IMG/VR virus record: IMGVR_UViG_3300027974_000062
Location: 1 to 41,052 of that record
Length of the DNA: 41,052 nt
Strand: one strand, 5' to 3'
Source of the DNA: a virus
Shown here: in pieces, positions 23,401 to 31,181 of the stretch
How positions within the stretch are numbered: position 1 is the stretch's first letter
How the letters are laid out: each line of letters opens with the position of its first letter
Notes under the pieces: generated by a model
Databases searched by the model: none
Seen by the model: only the letters and a program-made list of their open reading frames with translations
Told to the model about the DNA's origin: nothing
Made by a program: the position numbers and the translations under genes

Positions 23401-24476
23401 TGGTTGCTGCCGTTGAGGGTTCTCCATCATTTAAGGAGAGAATCGCCAGCAGAATCCTATTGCTCAAGACTGGTGGCGTTCGTGCTGCAACACAGGGGGT
23501 TGTCAGCAGGGAAGGGTTAAGGAACGTCTTCTCCATTGATAGCGTCAAGGCGGCAAAGGAACTCTCAAGAGACATTATGTCCGACCAGTTTGCTGCTCGT
23601 GAAATCCTTGACAACATTGAACGAATGGCTCCAGGGAAGCTCAGTGAACTCGCATCCCACTATGGCGTCACAAGCGCAGACCAAGTTGCCGAACGGCTTA
23701 TTGCCGACTACCTGCTTCAGGCAGACCCAATTCGATTTGCGGCAGTAGTCAAGGCAGAAGGCAAGATGGCACGCACCCTTGCCGAGCAAGCCCTTAAGGA
23801 TGTTGGCGTCAACGGGAATGCCGCTCGTGATATTGCCGCCTCAACCATTGCGGCATACGAGACAGCGTTGCTTCGTGGTAGCCGAGCAGCAGACAAGGCT
23901 CAGTATTTCTCTGGCCATAGGACTTGGTTTGAGCGAAGCCTAAACCATCCGTTCCTTGGCGTGTACCCATATTCCTATATGACGCAGAAGGCAATCCCAG
24001 GATTGCTCAAGATTATGTTCAAGACGCCAGTTGGCAAGAATGTCTATGCGCCAGCACTTGGCTACTACACTTGGAACAAGGTCGTTGAAGAAGTGAACAA
24101 CTCAATCAACAGCGACAGGGGATTGATTAGCGAGATCGTTAAGAACGATGCTCTCCTGTACCTCTTGACCACGCTGCTCCCAGTAACCCCAGACGGGATG
24201 GGATTCTCGCTCCCAGCATGGCTGCGACGCGGAGTCATTCAGCCTGGTATGCGTGGAGATGAGCTTACCCCTGGCGCACTTGCTCCAACACTTACTGAGG
24301 TTGTATCCCAGTTTGGTCGAGGAACCGTGCTTGGTCAGACAAGAACCGTTCTTGAAGGTGCTCAATCAGTTTCGGATATTACGCAAGCCAACCAGAACAT
24401 TACTGATTTTATTGAAACTAATCTTCCAACTCCAGAAGAGATCCAAAACGCGGTCTCTGGCATTCGCGGTAATTAA
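20499..24476 (+). CDS. Giant virion protein, candidate ejection (internal) protein, 1325 aa
   Basis: Largest gene in the window. N-terminal 50 residues are Gly/Ser-rich, residues 55-150 are hydrophobic Ile/Gly/Val segments (IIGLGKGLVSIVENLPILGG), then about 1000 residues of mostly charged alpha-helix with repeated Arg-rich helices. Near residue 1150 an aromatic segment, HPFLGVYPYSYMTQKA, precedes another hydrophobic stretch. No catalytic motif was recognised. It could be an internal virion protein or, since no other candidate exists, a tape-measure-like protein; its place before the scaffold and capsid argues against the latter. TAATG junction with the preceding gene. Confidence 0.6.
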   Translation: MGGVLGPKNGSSGGGSAPAQNSPFFKQNTQKTVTSAGKIAVSIADPSGTIKSSIGNTNNAIIGLGKGLVSIVENLPILGGITKPVIGAVGTIADATIGTGVRALEGVQIDVGGKKNLAEVAGIPLDIVGAALEGGLTVLGAPVRFVGEQVASARIRETQSGKRSFATTIFGDAPQAAINSIKAGGSIEDAARQLVKDGKGFSENGAMNFIYEMLLDPANIILPGVGKFASIGKEAMLLNRMGESKLLGLAESAAKAGNKEIAAGYRAQAEFLQKWDWAGGIYKATLGQINGSARRLTSNIVKEVATGALQAYRPRVIDGFLNDITAIGGRELANRGLTNHAATFMNAVKSGAVRAKTAIIGSVSRDFSDNVISDIIRLTAEGKTKAQILATAAGREGDNLGKILIDLNVPTKVVDDLFANIADNLKRKVRGDELRRKLIDQRDQVQTFVANAQVRRQKDLITRVSQYKVELDARLATEDGIRVISEAKLDRVPAASNPEVGIKELTQDLAAGFGMKEADAANLARSLFAKHQGDVAALTDVLAFARSANLGQAMRELGSLRNLLKGKVLRVGNKEIDLSRITITSTRSITQTDTKRILARIKELKAIVRSKGSGVAAAKKELDEISDALVSNYDEFGVFAGSGGTHTRDSVFEYLEKIKDRTVREVSTNERNAIVAAAAKDQSFAQIKNVEERLLAMGYRLGIAPEDGLVTVKSLVTDHHGREKMAEVLTPFSDMIDNVDTNLKGTGAFDQAIANETLRPSKLGRIWSSLTREYGSEITKNNIVERFVTGMVSKTGISVNASRRIMSRVTSLAAEKGIQPKALFLDKIEVEKIFREEMGDAYGRLADSGSNPIKMIIDAAAGDISAAGLTSGFTGRVKAIFPEITVITDRLYPEARFGRLNPFFNLVLERTETNIMNIVHNVRKEVAIEGLADVKGAILRKAHLDPRNVNREINDGAMNMRARAAKSMVAAVEGSPSFKERIASRILLLKTGGVRAATQGVVSREGLRNVFSIDSVKAAKELSRDIMSDQFAAREILDNIERMAPGKLSELASHYGVTSADQVAERLIADYLLQADPIRFAAVVKAEGKMARTLAEQALKDVGVNGNAARDIAASTIAAYETALLRGSRAADKAQYFSGHRTWFERSLNHPFLGVYPYSYMTQKAIPGLLKIMFKTPVGKNVYAPALGYYTWNKVVEEVNNSINSDRGLISEIVKNDALLYLLTTLLPVTPDGMGFSLPAWLRRGVIQPGMRGDELTPGALAPTLTEVVSQFGRGTVLGQTRTVLEGAQSVSDITQANQNITDFIETNLPTPEEIQNAVSGIRGN

Positions 24477-24530
24477 GAAAATAACCCCTGACACTGTGTT
24501 GGGGTGGGTTGTAAAGAAGGAGAAAATGCT

Positions 24531-25088
24531 GTGGCTGAAGAAGTCGTGAACAGCGTCGTGGACCAGTCGGCTGAGGTAGTTGCCCCAGAGGTAGCTACTG
24601 TGCCCACTGAGAACGACGGTGATGTCGCCACTTGGAAGAAGCGTCTAGCAGGCAAGGATCAGGCGCTCACCGCTGCTAAGAAGGAACTTGATGATATCAA
24701 GTCCAAGGCAGAGGAACTCTCTCGCTGGAAGGCAGAGCAGGAGCAGGCTCAGATGACGGAGTTCGAGAAGGCGCAAGCCAAGATTCGAGAACTGGAGTCA
24801 AAGGCCGCTGCTGCCGAGCAATCCGCAAAGGAGGAGCGATTAGCGCGGGAATTCCCTCTCGCTTACCAGTTCAACAAGGATACCAGTGGTCTTGATGAAA
24901 CCTCTCGCGCTGCTGCGTTGGAGAAGTTCATCCGAGATGCTGCATCATCCAACGAACAGGTCGAGACGGCACCCGCCATCGTTGATCCAAACAATGCGCG
25001 TCGGGCAACCGCTGCGCCAACTACTAAGCCAGATTCCAAGAGCATCTCTGAGAAGCTCAAGGGACTGGGTAATCCATTCGCTGATTAG
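24531..25088 (+). CDS. Capsid scaffolding protein, 185 aa
   Basis: Acidic, helical protein that guides capsid assembly and then leaves. An acidic, disordered N-terminus is followed by a long coiled coil (about residues 40-115, ATWKKRLAGKDQAL and KAQAKIRELESKAAAAEQS) and a flexible tail ending KLKGLGNPFAD. Such charged ends bind the capsid protein. I chose GTG 24531 because AAGGAG lies eight bases before it; a TTG at 24504 has no ribosome site. It sits directly upstream of the capsid gene, as scaffolds normally do. Confidence 0.85.
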   Translation: MAEEVVNSVVDQSAEVVAPEVATVPTENDGDVATWKKRLAGKDQALTAAKKELDDIKSKAEELSRWKAEQEQAQMTEFEKAQAKIRELESKAAAAEQSAKEERLAREFPLAYQFNKDTSGLDETSRAAALEKFIRDAASSNEQVETAPAIVDPNNARRATAAPTTKPDSKSISEKLKGLGNPFAD

Positions 25089-25102
25089 GAAGGAGTAGCT
25101 TC

Positions 25103-26074
25103 ATGGCTACCACAACTACCAGCACGTCGGGTTTCTCTGATCTCGTACAGGAACTTGTTTCCGCACGAGCAGTAGAGGAACTGCGCGCACGTGCTGTTCA
25201 CGCGATGCCAGGGATGTATGTCCCTGCCCGCTTCATCAAGGGCACGAATACCCTTCGTTACGCTCGTTATGCTGACCTCGCGGTCAACACGACGCCGCTG
25301 ACGGAAGGCGCCCCACCTGTTGACCAGGCTCTGACGATTTCATCCGAGTACTTCACTGCAACGCAGTACGGTTCGACGATTGCAATTTCGGACCTTGCCA
25401 ACATTGACTCGCCACATGATCTTGTCAGCATTGCTGCCGAGCGCGTGGCGTATCAGGCAGTTCGCTCAATGGACCAGCTGGTCCGCGACAACCTGCACTC
25501 GAACGCGGCAACATCTGCCATCTTCGGTGCGACTGCATCTGGTACACTGACCCAGAACGCCGCCAACAGCGCAGTTGCTGCTGCTGGTATTCTTAACGGC
25601 ACCTTTGTCAAGCAGATCGTTGCTCGACTCAAGGGTTCCAACGTTCCTCAGTTCGCTGATGGCACGTATCGCGCAATCATCCATCCTTCACAGGAGTATG
25701 ACTTGATCAGCGATACCGCCGTAAACGGCTGGATTGAGTCGCGCAAGTACGTGGACAACACCGACCTGCTCACGGGCGAGATTGGTATGTTCGCTGGCGT
25801 GCGTTTCATCGTGTCTTCGGACGCCAAGGTCTACACGACCGCTGGCGCTTCGGCTGGCAACGTGTACGCCGCTCTGTTCCTTGGCCCTGACGCCTACGCA
25901 ATTGGCGACAGCCAGACCCTCCAGAGCTACTTCGTAGCCCCTGGTGGCGACCACACCGACCCACTCGCGCAGAAGGCGCTGTTGGGTTACAAGATGCGTT
26001 TCGGCTCCCTGCTTCTTGATGATGCAGGCGCTCGTTACCGCGTCGTCAAGACCCAGGCCACGGTCGGAGTCTAA
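25103..26074 (+). CDS. Major capsid protein, N4-gp56-like HK97 fold, 323 aa
   Basis: Shell-forming protein. Pattern of the N4-gp56 family: NTLRYARYADLAVNTTPLTEG followed by an SSEYFTATQYGSTIAISDL strand, AAERVAYQAVRSMDQLVRD (spine helix), AIIHPSQEYDLISDT and LTGEIGMFAGVRFIVSSDA. Length is typical (300-400). AAGGAG precedes the ATG. Codon use here is unlike its neighbours: more C-ending, as expected for the most highly expressed late gene. A strong hairpin follows at 26093-26121, likely shaping transcript levels. Confidence 0.92.
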   Translation: MATTTTSTSGFSDLVQELVSARAVEELRARAVHAMPGMYVPARFIKGTNTLRYARYADLAVNTTPLTEGAPPVDQALTISSEYFTATQYGSTIAISDLANIDSPHDLVSIAAERVAYQAVRSMDQLVRDNLHSNAATSAIFGATASGTLTQNAANSAVAAAGILNGTFVKQIVARLKGSNVPQFADGTYRAIIHPSQEYDLISDTAVNGWIESRKYVDNTDLLTGEIGMFAGVRFIVSSDAKVYTTAGASAGNVYAALFLGPDAYAIGDSQTLQSYFVAPGGDHTDPLAQKALLGYKMRFGSLLLDDAGARYRVVKTQATVGV

Positions 26075-26092
26075 TCGTTCGGGGAACCGATA

Positions 26093-26121
26093 CCCCCACT
26101 CAGTCCTAGACTGGGTGGGGG
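26093..26121 (+). terminator. Strong hairpin after the capsid gene
   Basis: Left arm 26093-26105 and right arm 26109-26121 pair over 13 bases (one T-G wobble) around a 3-base loop. It begins 19 bases past the capsid stop. It lacks a U-run, so it may be a leaky terminator or an mRNA 3'-end stabiliser that lets the capsid message accumulate over distal genes. Confidence 0.55.
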
Positions 26122-26210
26122 ATCCCCACCAGAATCAACGGAGAGGCACCTAGGAACCACTAGGAGCCACAAAAAGGGTCAAGGTGGCACTTAGCCACAA
26201 GAGGGTCGAT

Positions 26211-27443
26211 ATGCTGAAAGTCCTAGTTTGGGGACACGTAGAAGACGGTCCCTGCGCCTACTTCCGTGGGCATCAATTCGTTGAGGAACTGAAAAATCTC
26301 GGCGTAGAGTATCGCGGTCTGAACAAGGTTGGGGTGAAGGTCAAGGAGGGCGGGGAGAACCTGCTCCTTCCCGAAGCAATGGCCAAGGGTCTTGTGGACT
26401 TTGACACCTCCGATGTGGACTGGGCAGATGTCGTCGTCTTCCGCCGCTACTACAACACCACGATCTGCTGCAAGACAGAAGAGTGCCAGTTTGTCACCTT
26501 CTCCTACGCTGAAGCAATCAAGCATGAGCACGGCTGGAAAGAGCGCGACCTTATTACGCGGCTCCTCTGGCCCACGTTCCAGTATGCCAACCACGGCAAG
26601 GCTATCGTCTACGAGACGGACGATGACCACTTCAACATCCGACCGTGGAACGGCTACATCAAGGATGTTCGACCAGAGTACCAATTAATTGAGGAGATGG
26701 CAAAACGTGCCGATCTCGTCACTACTTCCACTAGCACTATTGCTAAACGCTACTCGCGTTTTAATGACAATGTGCGTGTTATTCGAAATGCTATTGATCC
26801 AGAACTTTACAAGACAACAATTGAGCGACCAGCTGGCGACAAGCCACGAGTGGTCTATTACGGAAGCACCGCTCGACTCCGAGACTACGCTGGATACCCA
26901 GAGGGTCCACGCAACAAGATTGCTGGCGGATACGCTGGCAAGGCGGTGACCGATCTTAGCAAGGAACTACAGACCGTCTTTGTTGGAACCAACCCTGGCA
27001 CGGAGTCAGTCGTAGCCCAGTTCTTCCAAGAGCAGTATGGCTACGTTGAAGGCATCCAGAAGTTTTGCGAAACCCTTGCCAACACCCACCCAGACATCGG
27101 CATTGCCCCACTGATGGGCGATGACTTTGACCAGGCCAAGTCCGAACTCCACTGGCTTGAGTACGCCATGACAGGTGCTGCCTTTATCGGAGAGCGGTTC
27201 CGTGGCGATGGTCCGTACCAGATGGTCCGCGACGGCGTGGACGGGATGCTTGCCCGTGGTCGTGGCGAATGGTACGACGCAATGAAGAAGCTCACACGCA
27301 GCAAGGACCTGCGAGAACAACTTGCAGGTGCGGCGCGTGAGCGTGTGCTAAAGGAATATCACTACAAAGATCGAGCAAAGGAATGGGCTGACGCCTTCAA
27401 ATGGGCAGCCGAGAATAAAGGCAAAGGAGCCAAGATCGCATGA
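26211..27443 (+). CDS. Glycosyltransferase, GT-B fold (family 4-like), 410 aa
   Basis: The N-terminal Rossmann half begins MLKVLVWGHVEDGPCAYFRG. An inner region has VYETDDDHFNIRPWNGY, TTSTSTIAKRYSRF and VIRNAIDPELY, the hinge pattern of GT4 enzymes. The C-terminal donor half has RVVYYGSTARL and ELHWLEYAMTGAAFIGERF, where the Glu binds the nucleotide sugar. ATG 26211 has GAGGG upstream and a hairpin (GTGGC/GCCAC, 26184-26198) before that; an upstream GTG is less likely. It is placed between capsid and connector genes, so it is transcribed with virion parts, suggesting a virion glycosylation role. Acceptor unknown. Confidence 0.8.
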   Translation: MLKVLVWGHVEDGPCAYFRGHQFVEELKNLGVEYRGLNKVGVKVKEGGENLLLPEAMAKGLVDFDTSDVDWADVVVFRRYYNTTICCKTEECQFVTFSYAEAIKHEHGWKERDLITRLLWPTFQYANHGKAIVYETDDDHFNIRPWNGYIKDVRPEYQLIEEMAKRADLVTTSTSTIAKRYSRFNDNVRVIRNAIDPELYKTTIERPAGDKPRVVYYGSTARLRDYAGYPEGPRNKIAGGYAGKAVTDLSKELQTVFVGTNPGTESVVAQFFQEQYGYVEGIQKFCETLANTHPDIGIAPLMGDDFDQAKSELHWLEYAMTGAAFIGERFRGDGPYQMVRDGVDGMLARGRGEWYDAMKKLTRSKDLREQLAGAARERVLKEYHYKDRAKEWADAFKWAAENKGKGAKIA

Positions 27444-28084
27444 GCACCACATTTTCCAGCCTACTCACTTCGCTGCGGCTCTCCCTACGTGACCCTAACG
27501 GGACCACGTGGTCGGATGGCCAACTCGGTGAACTTGTCAACCGTGGCATTGATGCCATTGGCGATGTCTACCAGTCAGAAGTAATCCAGTCCACCGCCTT
27601 CACCCAGCCAATCAGCGGTTCGGTATTTAGCGTTGCGCTTACCACGGTGACGTGGCCAGTGCGCGTTGATGTTTATGACAACAGCGGGAAATATCGTGAG
27701 ACGGTTCGACCCTCGTCTGGCGATGGCCCCGATTCGGGTTGGGAGACGCATGGAGGAATCCTGTATCTCCCAACCCGCTACACCCTAGCGGTGGGGACGG
27801 GTACGCTCAACGTCGTTGGCTATGGTGCCTGGACGCAGATCAACACCGCGCAGACCAGCTCCATTACTAACCTAGACACGACCGCGCAAAACGCCGTCAA
27901 GGTCTTCGTTGAGGCAGAGGCGCTTACAATGCTGACCTTTGACCGAGCTCAGTACCAGCAGTGGCAGGTATCGTCTGGTTCGTCAGACATCTCTGCCCTT
28001 GGGATGAACAACCTTGCCCTTGCTGCTCAGCAGCGATGGCGCCAAGAGAAGAACCGCATTCGAAGATTCCGTAAGGGGGGCTGA
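27440..28084 (+). CDS. Head-tail connector / adaptor protein, 214 aa
   Basis: An N-terminal helical region with SLRDPNGTTWSDGQLGELVN and GIDAIGDVYQSEV matches the pattern of phage head-tail adaptor (neck) proteins, in which the D-x-D/N-x-W-[ST]-D-x-x-L motif opens the first helix pair. A central beta sandwich and a C-terminal basic helix (QRWRQEKNRIRRFRKGG) follow. It would sit under the portal and join the tail. It starts with an ATGA overlap on the glycosyltransferase gene, preceded by AAAGGAG. Confidence 0.75.
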   Translation: MSTTFSSLLTSLRLSLRDPNGTTWSDGQLGELVNRGIDAIGDVYQSEVIQSTAFTQPISGSVFSVALTTVTWPVRVDVYDNSGKYRETVRPSSGDGPDSGWETHGGILYLPTRYTLAVGTGTLNVVGYGAWTQINTAQTSSITNLDTTAQNAVKVFVEAEALTMLTFDRAQYQQWQVSSGSSDISALGMNNLALAAQQRWRQEKNRIRRFRKGG

Positions 28085-28086
28085 TC

Positions 28087-28983
28087 GTGGATTTCAACAG
28101 GGAAATCAAGATCGCCACGGGTACGGCGACCTCAGCGTATCTCAATCTCAACAGCATCACGACCGCACCCACGGTCGGTACGCCATTCAGTGGCTATGTG
28201 GTTGAGAGCGTCGCTTACGCCAATGCTGGCGTCAACGGCTTTATGGACTCCCTAGCCCAGCGCGACGGTGCAGAGGCAAACATTGCTTTGCTCGGCACGC
28301 GGCAGGTGCAGATGATCGTGCAGGTATACGGGTCGTCGTCTGCCGATTTCTACGATAAGCTCAACGCCCTCAACTCGTCGCTGCAACCATACCCGTCATT
28401 CGCCACAAGCGATGATGGGTTTCGTTCGTTGGACTTTGATCAGGCAACAGTGAGCACTAGCCTGTACACGAGCGGGTTCATCAATATGCGGATGAAGGTT
28501 CGACCAACCAGCATTCCAACATACAACCTAAACAATGACCTAGTGACCCCACGGACGACGGACCGTGGTATCTCCACCAAGGCTGCGATCTCCCTGATGG
28601 CCAAAGATCCACGCAAGATTAGGCAGACGGCAACCACAGGAACAATTAACGTTTCTTCGTCTTCTGCAACGACCACGACGCTAACCAATAATGGCAACTA
28701 TGTGGCGTATCCAACCTTTGTCTTTGTAAACGCTGCGACAGCGGCACGGACGGCAACGATCAGTAGCAGCACATGGACCAGCGTCTTCACGCTGCCAGCA
28801 TCCTCAACCGTTACAATTGATTCCGACGCTCGGACGGTAAAGGTTGGCACCACCCTGCGAATGGATCTGGTCACTACTGGCACAACCAGTATGCCGTATC
28901 TCCTTGCTGGGGCAACGGTGATTACCGTGTCTGCGATGGCCTCCGTTACTGGGACATTCAGCTTCAATGAGGCGTGGCTGTGA
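28087..28983 (+). CDS. Distal tail (Dit-like) protein, 298 aa
   Basis: GTG 28087 with AAGGGGGG upstream. The N-terminal half is beta-rich. The C-terminal half has YPTFVFVNAATAARTATISS and SSTVTIDSDARTVKVGTT, the galectin-like pattern of siphovirus Dit proteins (a conserved 'PTF' strand and an 'I-D-x-x-x-T-V' strand). Dit forms the hub at the end of the tail. Its partner, a Tal-like protein, follows with a GTGA overlap. No tail-tube or tape-measure gene lies between this and the connector, which is atypical. Confidence 0.65.
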   Translation: MDFNREIKIATGTATSAYLNLNSITTAPTVGTPFSGYVVESVAYANAGVNGFMDSLAQRDGAEANIALLGTRQVQMIVQVYGSSSADFYDKLNALNSSLQPYPSFATSDDGFRSLDFDQATVSTSLYTSGFINMRMKVRPTSIPTYNLNNDLVTPRTTDRGISTKAAISLMAKDPRKIRQTATTGTINVSSSSATTTTLTNNGNYVAYPTFVFVNAATAARTATISSSTWTSVFTLPASSTVTIDSDARTVKVGTTLRMDLVTTGTTSMPYLLAGATVITVSAMASVTGTFSFNEAWL

Positions 28984-30935
28984 GCGATCAGAAGAAGTTC
29001 CGCATCACCCTTTTTGCGATTGATACTACGGCTGGAACGACTGGTGGGTGGCGCGGCGAGCAGAAGGCTGTTGTCTTTGACGCCATGGCTATCGGCGTAG
29101 AGGAGCACGCCAACGATGTTGGCTCTGCATTCTGGACGCTAGAAAACAACCACCCGCAGATTGCGGAGTTTGTTCCCCTTGCTCGACACTACGAGATTTG
29201 CCGATGGTCTGATGCCCGATCACGCTGGGAGTTCGTCGGTGCTGGAATCCTTAACGACTACTCAGTGACCGAGTACGAGACCACCTTCCAGGGCATTGAC
29301 TACAAAGCTGTGCTTAATCAGATCTATACGCCACTCAGCAACATTACATTTTCTGCCTCTACGCCCATTAACCCAAACATTGCCACAATGACTATCCCTA
29401 CAGCGTTCAACCAGACTGACGGCACGATTGGCAAAGATAATATCAACGGCGCGGTTTACGATACAACTGGAAACGCTTACTACGATTACCTTGGAGATAC
29501 CAGCATTAAGATTTCCTCTGCCAGCGTAGAGGCTTTTTCCCAAACAACAAAGACCATTGTTGCCGACGCAAAAACCGCAAGCGTTCTTACCCCATATTTT
29601 AAGATTACGTATAGTGCCGTATGGTTGTCCGCTACGACCACCGCGTTCCTCACCACACCGCAATGGCGATTTAGGATCAACGCCTCACCCCCTGGTTCGG
29701 TAGATTCTGGGGTTCCTCCTATTGGCGAGTTTGGCAAGATGGCTGAGTTTAGCGTTCCAGCAAACGGATCAAGCGGTACATCAAAGTTTGCGGTGACAAA
29801 CCGTGTCGTTGAGTTGTTTCCCTACGAAGCAAAGCAGGAACTTCGCACTGCGCTGATTGCACTTGGCGCCAGCACCGCGCTAATCGAAACAGCGATGCCA
29901 GACACGATTTCCGCAACAGGCGTCTCGGCAAGCAACTACACCACTGGAACCCTCACTGGTTGGGCGTTGCGTAAAGGGTTGACATACTCATTCCAAATCT
30001 ACGGCGCTATCCACCGTACTGATTCTAACTTGGCGGGTAATGCTCAGGGGTATCCAACCTGGTTTGGAACGCTTACAGGTGTTCAAATGCCAGAGGTAAC
30101 GCTTGGTCAGGGAACTGAGAACCTCTCGGTGATTGTCTCAAGGGTGTTTACCAACGCCCAAACAGCCAGCAGCTTTTCTCGTATTCGGTATGCCACTCTT
30201 AGCATCAGCGGGTCAACGCAAACCACCCACGTCAACTACAGTGCTGGCCAGCCAGTGCTTGACTACCTAGGTAACTTGGCTGACATCGAGATGGGCGCAA
30301 AGACAGATGGAAGCAAGGTTGTCTTTGGAATTAACAAGCCAACTGGTGGCGCCACATATGCTGGTAATTTCAAGTTGGATATGTCCGTATCAAGCGTAGC
30401 TAGTACCGCTATTGCCCTACGGTATCCTGAGAACATTCGTTCGTTTTCATTTACTCCTGGACTAAGCAGGGTGCGCAACGACATCACGATTATCCCTACA
30501 GAGAAATACCTTAGTGGGTCTCCAGCGCAAGGGGTGGGTGGTGCTCAAATTATTGGAGCAAATGCCTCTGATTCTGCAAGTCTTGCGCTATATGGCAGGA
30601 TTCCGTTAGTGGCAGCAGAGGGGGGGTTTATTAACGCCGAAGCCGCCCAAAACCAAGCCAACCGCCTGCTCAATACCTACAAGGTTGCCAACAGCAAGCA
30701 GGTCGGCATCCGTGCCGTGCTTGATGGCATCGACCTGTGGAACGGTTGGGATGTGGGCGACTCTCTCCGCGTGACCATCAATCAAGGACTAGCCTCCGTA
30801 GACGAACCGTTTGTCATCTCTGGCGTCCGCTGGTTTGGTGAGTCCGATGGCCACGAGCGTATTGAACTAGACCTGGTGCAGGGTAGTGCCTTTGCTGCTG
30901 CATATACCGCACCCCCTGCTACCACCGCCTCATGA
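28980..30935 (+). CDS. Tail-associated (Tal-like) baseplate protein, 651 aa
   Basis: I chose GTG 28980 over GTG 28974. It overlaps the previous TGA, and GAGG stands seven bases upstream of it but only one base from the other. N-terminal pattern: AFWTLENNHPQIAEFVPLAR followed by YEICRWSDARSRWEFVGAGI, then TEYETTFQGIDYKAVL, which resembles the gp27-like hub domain of phage baseplates. The C-terminus closes with VDEPFVISGVRWFGESDG and a final beta strand. The middle is Ser/Thr-rich beta. Interacts with Dit and possibly with a receptor-binding fibre. Confidence 0.65.
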   Translation: MSDQKKFRITLFAIDTTAGTTGGWRGEQKAVVFDAMAIGVEEHANDVGSAFWTLENNHPQIAEFVPLARHYEICRWSDARSRWEFVGAGILNDYSVTEYETTFQGIDYKAVLNQIYTPLSNITFSASTPINPNIATMTIPTAFNQTDGTIGKDNINGAVYDTTGNAYYDYLGDTSIKISSASVEAFSQTTKTIVADAKTASVLTPYFKITYSAVWLSATTTAFLTTPQWRFRINASPPGSVDSGVPPIGEFGKMAEFSVPANGSSGTSKFAVTNRVVELFPYEAKQELRTALIALGASTALIETAMPDTISATGVSASNYTTGTLTGWALRKGLTYSFQIYGAIHRTDSNLAGNAQGYPTWFGTLTGVQMPEVTLGQGTENLSVIVSRVFTNAQTASSFSRIRYATLSISGSTQTTHVNYSAGQPVLDYLGNLADIEMGAKTDGSKVVFGINKPTGGATYAGNFKLDMSVSSVASTAIALRYPENIRSFSFTPGLSRVRNDITIIPTEKYLSGSPAQGVGGAQIIGANASDSASLALYGRIPLVAAEGGFINAEAAQNQANRLLNTYKVANSKQVGIRAVLDGIDLWNGWDVGDSLRVTINQGLASVDEPFVISGVRWFGESDGHERIELDLVQGSAFAAAYTAPPATTAS

Positions 30936-31168
30936 CAGGGAGCCAGTTCACCACGCTCCTCAACGCCATTGAGGATGTCCGCAAGGACCTCTCTGCCAAG
31001 CTGGACACCATTGAGGAGCGCCTCAGAATCGTTGAGGTAGACCAGGCTAAGGCTTCCGCCATTGTGGAAAACAACAATGACCGCACCCTTGGTGTACAAT
31101 GGAAGGTAGGGATCACCGTGTCCGCTGTGGGCGTAGTGGCAACCCTAATCGTAAGCCTATTACCGTAG
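30932..31168 (+). CDS. XhlA-like coiled-coil membrane protein, 78 aa
   Basis: ATGA overlap with the tail gene. Residues 5-50 form an amphipathic coiled coil (DVRKDLSAKLDTIEERLRIV), followed by a linker and one C-terminal helix, WKVGITVSAVGVVATLIVSL. This is the layout of the haemolysin XhlA family, which sits in the inner membrane beside holins or tail proteins. It may be a second holin or a tail chaperone. Two other lysis membrane candidates are at 11102 and 11276. Confidence 0.55.
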   Translation: MTGSQFTTLLNAIEDVRKDLSAKLDTIEERLRIVEVDQAKASAIVENNNDRTLGVQWKVGITVSAVGVVATLIVSLLP

Positions 31169-31181
31169 GCTGGGAGTATAC

